From: Atherinomorus stipes
Lineage: Eukaryota > Chordata > Actinopteri > Atheriniformes > Atherinidae
Assembly (NCBI GenBank): GCA_023101725.1
Contig: JALJCO010008708.1
Coordinates: 334,023-398,022, forward strand
Direction: 5' to 3'
DNA: 64,000 nt
Under the pieces are notes generated by a model. That model ran no database searches, had not been told where the DNA came from, and worked only from the letters and a program-made list of their open reading frames with translations. A program made the position numbers and the translations under genes. This document shows, one piece after another, positions 57,401 through 64,000 of the stretch (position 1 is the stretch's first letter; each line of letters opens with the position of its first letter).

Positions 57401-58650
57401 TACAAAGGGTCATTACTGGGGTGGTACCCGTAAGGGTACAGCTGTCGTTCCCTCAGCAGTGCAGTTTATACCTTATAAAGACCGGACAGCTCCCACAGGT
57501 CCTGTCCTGGTCTCTATAGTCCAGACAGCTCCCACAGGTCCTGTCCTGGTCTCTACAGTCCAGACAGCTCCCACAGGTCCAGTCCTGGTCTCTATAGTCC
57601 AGACAGCTCCCACAGGTCCAGTCCTGGTCTCTATAGTCCAGACAGCTCCCACAGGTCCAGTCCTGGTCTCTATAGTCCAGACAGCTCCCACAGGTCCTGT
57701 CCCGGTCTCTACAGTCCAGACAGCTCCCACAGGTCCAGTCCTGGTCTCTATAGTCCAGACAGCTCCCACAGGTCCTGTCCTGGTCTCTATAGTCCAGACA
57801 GCTCCCACAGGTCCAGTCCTGGTCTCTATAGTCCAGACAGCTCCCACAGGTCCTGTCCTGGTCTCTATAGTCCAGACAGCTCCCACAGGTCCAGTCCTGG
57901 TCTCTATAGTCCAGACAGCTCCCACAGGTCCTGTCCTGGTCTCTATAGTCCAGACAGCTCCCACAGGTCCTGTCCTGGTCTCTATAATCCAGACAGCTCC
58001 CACAGGTCCAGTCCTGGTCTCTATAATCCAGACAGCTCCCAGAGGTCCAGTCCTGGTCTCTATAATCCAGACAGCTCCCAGAGGTCCAGTCCTGGTCTCT
58101 ATAATCCAGACAGCTCCCACAGGTCCTGTCCTGGTCTCTATAGTCCAGACAGCTCCCACAGGTCCAGTCCTGGTCTCTATAGTCCAGACAGCTCCCACAG
58201 GTCCAGTCCTGGTCTCTATAGTCCAGACAGCTCCCACAGGTCCAGTCCTGGTCTCTATAGTCCAGACAGCTCCCACAGGTCCTGTCCTGGTCTCTACAGT
58301 CCAGACAGCTCCCACAGGTCCTGTCCTGGTCTCTATAGTCCAGACAGCTCCCACAGGTCCAGTCCTGGTCTCTATAGTCCAGACAGCTCCCACAGGTCCA
58401 GTCCTGGTGTCTATAGTCCAGACAGCTCCCAGAGGTCCAGTCCTGGTCTCTATAGTCCAGACGGCTCCCACAGGTCCAGTCCTGGTGTCTATAGTCCAGA
58501 CAGCTCCCAGAGGTCCAGTCCTGGTCTCTATAGTCCAGACAGCTCCCACAGGTCCTGTCCTGGTCTCTATAAGGTAGAAACTTCATTGCTGAGGGAAAAA
58601 CATCAGTACCTTTGAGGGTTCCACCGTAAAAACAACCCTTTGCACTCCTA
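57400..58650. mobile_element. TIR element enclosing a 39 bp minisatellite
   Basis: The left end (57400-57480: 'acaaagggtcattactggggtgg' ... 'cagtttataccttataaag') is the reverse complement in outline of the right end (58562-58650: 'ctataaggtagaaacttcattgctgaggga' ... 'aacaaccctttgcactc'). Everything between is the tandem array. Confidence 0.78.
57486..58570. repeat. 39 bp minisatellite, about 28 copies
   Basis: The unit begins ACAGCTCCCACAGGTCC, continues with (A/T)GTCCTGGTCTCTATA and ends (G/A)TCCAG. Variants: CCAGTCC/CCTGTCC, ATAGT/ATAAT/ACAGT, CACAGG/CAGAGG, GGTGTCT. 39 is a multiple of 3 and the unit is stop-free, so frames of about 360-377 codons stay open on both strands. Read on plus it gives TAPTGPVLVSIVQ; on minus, YRDQDWTCGSCLD. 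I treat these as by-products of the array. Confidence 0.97.
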
Positions 58651-58858
58651 AAGGTGAATTAAAAAACTTTGTTATGTGAAAGTGTAGTTATTGTCAAATA
58701 TGAGAAAATGATACGTTTTATAAATAAATGAGCAGCTTGTATCCTTAGAGGTCTAATTAGATGTCTATGTAACATATTTTGCAACCAAATGGAACCAAAT
58801 TGCACACTCGAATAAAAAGGGGGGCCAAAGATGAAGGGTAAAGATAAGGAGGAGGCGA

Positions 58859-58880
58859 GTGGGGGGGGGGGGGGGGGGGG
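58859..58880. repeat. G homopolymer
   Basis: About 21 G in a row. The exact length is unreliable in sequencing. Confidence 0.85.
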
Positions 58881-58908
58881 TTAGGATGAGAAACTGTAAC
58901 ACTGAGTT

Positions 58909-61900
58909 TCAGTTCTCAGAACTCGTGTTATGAGTTGTTTTCGATCTTTTGGGGACCTGGTGGATTCCCCCCCTGGAAGATCTCTTGTTTGATTTTTCTG
59001 CGGTGATCTTCTCCAGGATTTCTATCCTGGCTATCAGACTGTCTGCAAACTCTTGTTCTTCAGCTTCGTCCTTGGCCATCTCCTCTGTCAGGGGGCAATC
59101 ATTTCCAGAAGGGAGGACTTCTCGTTCTCCCACTGGCTCCTCTGGTTCTCCGGGTATCTGGGTTTCTCTATCTCAGCTTGAGCCAGCTTGGTCTGGACTT
59201 GGGCGGATTCTTCCTGCAGCGGAGTGAAGGAAGTCTCAGCTGTGTCTGGTTTTTGCTTCTCTTCTATCGTATCTTTGTTCAGGCTTTTCTCCTTGTGGGA
59301 AGCGTCTGACCGCTTGACGATTTTCCGATGAATCCGGTCGGACAGGTCCTTCACCTCATCCAGCAGCTGCTGATTCTGCTGCTGGACTGACCGAAGCTGT
59401 TGGGTCTTAGCTAAGGTCTGATGGAGCTGCTGCTTCAGGTTCACCACTAAACTCTGGGTGGGGTTGATCCTGGTTCGTTCAGCAGAGAGCAGAGGTTCCA
59501 GACCTGGATGTGGATTTGCAGCTGACAGTTCAGGTGGGACACATGGGGGGTGAGGGAGCAGTCCAGGCTGGAGTCTTCCTGCTATGGTTGGGACCACCGG
59601 TGCAGGGAGGCCAACTGCAATGTTGGACTCTGATGGTGACTGTTTGGGGGTCTCTGTCAGCGGTGCTGGTTTCACTGGGGATGGGGTCAGAGGTTGCCTC
59701 AGTGGAGGCAGCGTGATAGATGGAGGGGCTGCTGCAGCCTCTGAATTCTGGTTTTCTGATGAAATCTTTTCAGCATTTTCACAAAAGTCCACTTCTGGTG
59801 TGACTTCAGGACTGTTGGAGGTTTCTGAAGGTTCTGAATCTGTTGCTGTGGCAGGAACCACGGGTTCAACAGGTGTTTCTTTGTTTGTGGCTGGTTGGTT
59901 TAAGGTCTCTGGACTCTCTGGTTTTTTCTTGCCCATAGATTCATTGGCATTGACACTATTCTCCATACATGGAAGCTTCTTGGCTTTCCTGCGACGGCGT
60001 TTCTTGATTTGAGGCTCTGCTGGAATTTCAGCCGTCGTGTGACTTCCAGGCTCAGGCTGAGACGGGGATGTTTCAGCCTGTGTTTCCTGGGTTTCTGCAG
60101 ACATTTCTGCAGCATTTTCAGATGAATCCACTTTAGTTACAGTCACTTCAGGACTGCTGGAGGTCTCTGAAGGCTCTGAATCTGTTGGTGTGGCAGGAAC
60201 CACGGGTTCAACAGGTGTTTCTGTGTTTGTGGTTGGTTGGTTTGAGGTTTCTGGACTCTCTGGTTCTTTCTTGCCCATAGATTCATGGGCATTGACACTA
60301 CTTTCCATACATGGAAGCTTCTTGGCTTTCCTGCGACGGCGTTTCTTGTTTTTAGGGTCTGCTGGAATTTCAGCCGGCATGTGGCATCCACGATCAGGCA
60401 GAGACGGGGATGTTTCAGCCTGTGTTTCCTGGGTTTCTGCAGACATTCCTGCAGCATTTTCAGATGAATCCACTTTAGTTGCAGTCACTTCAGGACTGTT
60501 GGAGCTCTCTGAAGGCTCTGAATCTGTTGCTGTGGCAGGAACCACGGGTTCAACAGGTGTTTCTGTGTTTGTGGTTGGTTGGTTTAAGGTCTCTGGACTC
60601 TCTGGATCTTTCTTGTCCATATATTCATGGACATTGACACTATTCTCCATACATGGAAGCTTCTTGGCTTTCCTGCGACGGCGTTTCTTGATTTGAGGCT
60701 CTGCTGGAATTTCAGCCGTCGTGTGGCATCCACAATCAGGCAGAGACGGGGATGTTTCAGCCTGTGTTTCCTGGGTTTCTGCAGACATTCCTGCAGCATT
60801 TTCAGATGAATCCACTTTAGTTACAGTCACTTCAGGACTGTTGGAGGTCTCTGAAGGCTCTGAATCTGTTGCTGTGGCAGGAACCACGGGTTCAACAGGG
60901 AGATGTAATGGTGTTTCTTTGTTTGTGGTTGGTTGGTTTAAGATTTCTGGATTCTCTGGATCTTTCTTGTCCATATATTCATGGGCATTGACACTATTCT
61001 CCATACATGGAAGCTTCTTGGCTTTCCTGCGACGGCGTTTCTTGATTTGAGGCTCTGCTGGAATTTCAGCCGTCGTGTGACTTCCAGGCTCAGGCAGAGA
61101 CGGGGATGTTTCAGCCTGTGTTTCCTGGGTTTCTGCAGACATTTCTGCAGCATTTTCAGATGAAGCCAGTTGTGATGCATGTTCAGGACTGTTGGAAGTC
61201 TCTGAGGTCTTTATGTCTGTAGTTGTGGCAGGAACCTCGGGTTCCACCGGGAGCTCGGAAATGGCTTCAGAGCGCTCTGTCAGGGTGGCTATCATTTCCA
61301 GAAGGGAGGACCTCTCGTTCTCCCACTGGCTCCTCTGGTTCTCCACATATCTTTGTTTCTCCATCGCAGCTGTTCTCATGTTGTCTTCAGCTTCTTTCTG
61401 CTCGGTGAGGAGACGATCTTCTTCCTGCTGCCACTGGCGCTGTTGGTCTTCAAAGTCCTGCTGGACTCTCTCCAGTGCAGCTTTCAGTTCTGCTGTTTCC
61501 TCTTCTTGCTGGGCCAGGCAGGTCTCAGCTCTGGTTGTCCTGGTTCTCTCTGCTCTGAGAGTTGCTTCCAGTCCGCTGAGTTTACCGGAGACGTCTGCAT
61601 GCTGTTGATTCTGTTTAGTTATTTCTGCGTACAGAACAGCCGTCTCCTTCTCAGCTGCAGATTGGTGTTGTCTCATCTCCTCTCTGAGCTTCTCTGCCTC
61701 TGTTATAGGAGCAGGTTTCTTCTCAGCATCTCTTTGTAGGTCTTGAAGCTGAGCTCGAGCTTGAGTCAGCTGGGTCTGGACTTGGGCTGATTCTTCCTGT
61801 AGCCGAGCCGAGGAAGTCTCAGCCGTGTTTCGTTTCATCTTCTCTTCTAAGATGTCTTTGTTCAGGTTTGTCTTCTTCTGGGAAGCCACCGACCGCTTGA

Positions 61901-63674
61901 TGGTGTTCAGATAAATCTGGTCTTTCATCTTCTTCACCTCATCCAGCAGCTGCTGATTCTGCTGCTGTAGGGATGAAATCTTTATGTCCTTACCATACAA
62001 GGTTTGATGGAACTGCTGCTCCGGGATCATCAGTAGACCCTGGGTGGGGTTGATCCGGGTTGGGTCAGCAGACTCCTCTGCAGCTGAGTTGGAGGGCAGA
62101 GGTTCCAGACCTGGATGTGGACCTGCAGACTGTTCAAACGGGGACTGCAGGTGGTGAGGGATCCGTCCAGGCTGGAGCCTTGCTGCTCTGGTTTGGACCA
62201 CCGGTTCAGGGAGACCAACTGGAACGTTGGACTCTGATGGTGGCTTGTTAGGGGTCTTTGTCCCTTGTGGTTGTTTGACTGGGGCTGGGGTCCGAGGTTG
62301 CCTCAGTGGAGGCAATGGAGGCAGCTCGATAGCTGGACGAGCTGCTGCACCCTCTGAATTCTGGTTTCCAGAGGAAACTTCTGCAATCTGCTGCAGATAT
62401 GCATCTGCAACAGACTGTTCAAATGGGGCAATAAGGGAATAAGGGATAGGTCCAGGTACAGGTCTTTCTGCTGTGGTTGGGACCACCGGTGCAGGGAGAC
62501 CAGCTGAAATGTTGGACTCTGATGCTGGCTTGTTGGGGGTCTCTGTCAGCTGTGCCGGTTTCACTGGGGCTGGGGTCTGAGGTTGCCTCAGTGGAGGCAG
62601 CGCGGTAGCTGGACGCGCTGCTGCAGCTTCTGAATTCTGGTTTTCAGAGGAAATTTGTTCAGCATTTTCACAAAAGTCCACTTCTGGTGTGTCTTCAGGA
62701 CTGTTGGAGGTCTCTGGATTCTCTGGTTCTTTCCCAGTGTCTGGAATCACAGATTCTGCTGGAATTTCAGCCGGCATGTGGCATTCAGGATCAGGCTGAG
62801 ACGGGGATGTTTCAGCCTGTGTTTCCTGGGTTTCTGCAGACATTTCTGCAGCATTTTCAGATGAATCCACTTCTGATGCTTTGTCAGGACTGTTGGAGGC
62901 CTCTGAAGGCTCTGAATCTGTCGCTGTGGCAGGAACCACGGGTTCAACAGGTGTTTCTGTGTTTGGAGCTGGTTGGTTTGAGGCCTCTGGACTCTCTGGT
63001 TCTTTCTTGTCCATAGATTCATGGACACTGACGTTAGACTCCATACCTGAAAGCTTCTTGGCTTTTCTACGACGGCGTTTCTTGATTTGAGGCTTGACTG
63101 CTTCTCTTGTTGTCTCCTCCATCGTTGGAAGATCGCTTATTGTTGTGCTAGAGATGCAGTCATCTTTGTCCTGGCACAGTAATGGCCGATTCTCTTCGGC
63201 CTTTTCTTGTTCCGTTTTGACCGCAGGTTCACGGTGAATCCTCCAGCTAGGCTGGAAACTTGGAAGCTCCTGGGTTTTCAGAGAAAATCCTCTCTGAAAT
63301 AGTGGCTTTACTGGTGGACTTTCAGCCAGCGTGTCACTGTCAGAATCAGACAGGTACGCTACACGTTCTGTTGTGTGGATTTCAGACATGTCGTCAGGGA
63401 AATCCATGGTGTCTTCAGGTTGGAAGCCTACGGCCCATCCAGACTTTCTAAAAGGTGAACTTACCTCATCATGGTTCTCATACACCTCCGTGATCTGGTT
63501 CTCAAGATCACTTTCATCGCTGGATGGATGGTCATAGAAACATTCTTTATATTCCTGGAACTCTGGTGGAATGGAGTCCAGGAATCCGTCATGGAACTGG
63601 TCCATCGGTTCATCAAATTCAGGCAGGAAATATTTGCCTTTCTTAGTTTTGTAAGTCTGATATCCGGTTGCCAT
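58909..63674 (-). CDS. Large repetitive coiled-coil protein, family unknown
   Basis: I do not recognise this gene. The chosen start is the ATG at 63674 (MATGYQTYKTKKGKYF), which has A at -3 and G at +4 and lies 136 bp below a TATA box. The frame runs open for 1,528 codons to 59088 without an intron. Layout: acidic N-terminus (1-190); basic cluster KKRRRRKAKK near 197; proline-rich PLPPLRQP blocks (about 340-540); coiled coil (about 560-795) beginning LQQQNQQLLDEVKKM; four tandem 114-residue repeats, each opening KKRRRRKAKK (about 876, 994, 1108, 1222); then a second proline block and shortened coiled coil. The basic clusters look like nuclear localisation signals, so a nuclear or chromatin role is possible but inferred. 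The second half is a decayed copy of the first. A one-base deletion at 59091-59095 moves the tail to another frame ending at 58909 (EEMAKDEAEEQEF...). No transposase or viral motif seen. Confidence 0.75.
59960..61060 (-). repeat. In-frame 342 bp (114-residue) coding tandem repeat
   Basis: Matching GCGACGGCGT words fall at 59991, 60333, 60675 and 61029, spacings of 342, 342 and 354. The extra 12 bp (four codons, LHLP) lie at about 60900. Copies differ by a few per cent. Because 342 is a multiple of 3, copy number can change without breaking the frame. Confidence 0.93.
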
Positions 63675-63802
63675 TGTGAAAAATGTATTTCTACAGTAAT
63701 TCTCCAATGTGTGATAATCGACTGTTCGTGATGCGCTCTGTACGGACGGGAACTCAACACTGAGATAAATACCTTTGCTCTGAGATCTGAAAGAATCTTC
63801 TG

Positions 63803-63810
63803 CCTTTATA
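63803..63810 (-). promoter_or_regulatory. TATA box of the repetitive coiled-coil gene
   Basis: TATAAAGG on the minus strand, 136 bp upstream of the chosen ATG. Transcription would start near 63780, giving a leader of about 105 bases. The open frame continues upstream to an ATG at 63875, but that part spans the TATA box, so I treat it as promoter and leader. Confidence 0.6.
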
Positions 63811-64000
63811 GTTGAAATGTTGTCATGGAGACAGAAGGCATGTGTTACATCAGAGGAGACGAAGGCTCCGCCCATATGATGTCATTATAGAATTTTGGAC
63901 CCGTTTGGTGTTGCCTAGCAACACTTCTGGACACATATGCAGCCAAATCAATTGTAATATGGTAATGGTGGTGTTGCAATATGCTGTTGTAATGGTGTGT
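63811..64000. other. Upstream region of the coiled-coil gene
   Basis: GATGTCATTATAG and TTGCCTAGCAACAC (a 14 bp X-box-like palindromic GTTGCC-TAGCAAC word, 63912-63925) lie here. No gene. The window ends before any neighbouring gene is reached. Confidence 0.45.

Noticed and set aside
57453..58586. Three long frames (358-377 codons) of 13-residue repeats on both strands
   Set aside because: By-products of a 39 bp minisatellite unit without stops. The start and end fall in the flanking TIRs, and all frames are equally open.
59510..63090. Many 60-170 codon plus-strand frames opposite the large gene
   Set aside because: They repeat with the 342 bp coding repeat and are antisense shadows of it.
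63452..63468. GTAAGT...TTTTAG inside the large coding frame, like a 17-base intron
   Set aside because: Far too short for a vertebrate intron, and removing it would break the frame. The sequence translates smoothly through it.
63675..63875. Upstream in-frame ATG at 63875 as the start of the coiled-coil gene
   Set aside because: That extension would contain the TATA box and the expected transcription start. The ATG at 63674 has better context.

Overview
This is a stretch of animal nuclear DNA, almost certainly from a teleost fish. The evidence is a split sting1 gene with GT/AG introns whose product closely matches fish STING. Around it lie teleost-type repeats: Tc1-like elements, hAT and Harbinger MITEs, L2/Rex-like and L1-like LINE fragments, and a tRNA-type SINE. 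Base composition is AT-rich and coding density is very low. I cannot name the species.

Only two cellular genes are convincing, both on the minus strand. (1) sting1 (STING, the cGAMP sensor of the cGAS-STING pathway) runs from its ATG at 34776 to its stop at 14835. Its six coding exons join in phase to 406 codons, against about 398 in zebrafish. The tail keeps the TBK1/IRF3 part and carries a PxExxE motif of the kind that recruits TRAF6 in fish. (2) A large, apparently single-exon gene at 58909-63674 has its own TATA box. It encodes about 1,500 residues: five KKRRRRKAKK basic clusters, four of them in a 114-residue tandem repeat, proline-rich blocks and a coiled coil. I do not recognise the family. 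A one-base deletion at a G run near 59091 separates the long frame from a plausible C-terminal tail.

Layout. 1-14.8 kb: AT-rich and intergenic, with nested MITEs (5151-7164), two Harbinger-type MITEs, a triplicated hAT MITE and an L1 fragment. 14.8-34.8 kb: sting1. Its 8.75 kb intron 5 holds an 88-copy heptamer array and about 5 kb of satellite with a ~311 bp higher-order unit. Introns 1, 2 and 4 hold two dead Tc1/mariner transposons, two hAT-like or long-TIR elements and a LINE reverse transcriptase fragment. 34.8-57 kb: repeat-dense and intergenic, with several hAT insertions flanked by exact 8 bp duplications, one nest at least three layers deep, an L2/Rex-like LINE split by a MITE, a SINE, and a palindromic element built on GTCAGAATTCTGAC. 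57.4-58.65 kb: a TIR element whose interior has become a 28-copy, 39 bp minisatellite. 58.9-64 kb: the repetitive coiled-coil gene and its promoter.

The two genes share no visible functional link. The window's main interest is in the sting1 tail, the unknown repetitive gene, and satellites that appear to have grown out of transposon ends.
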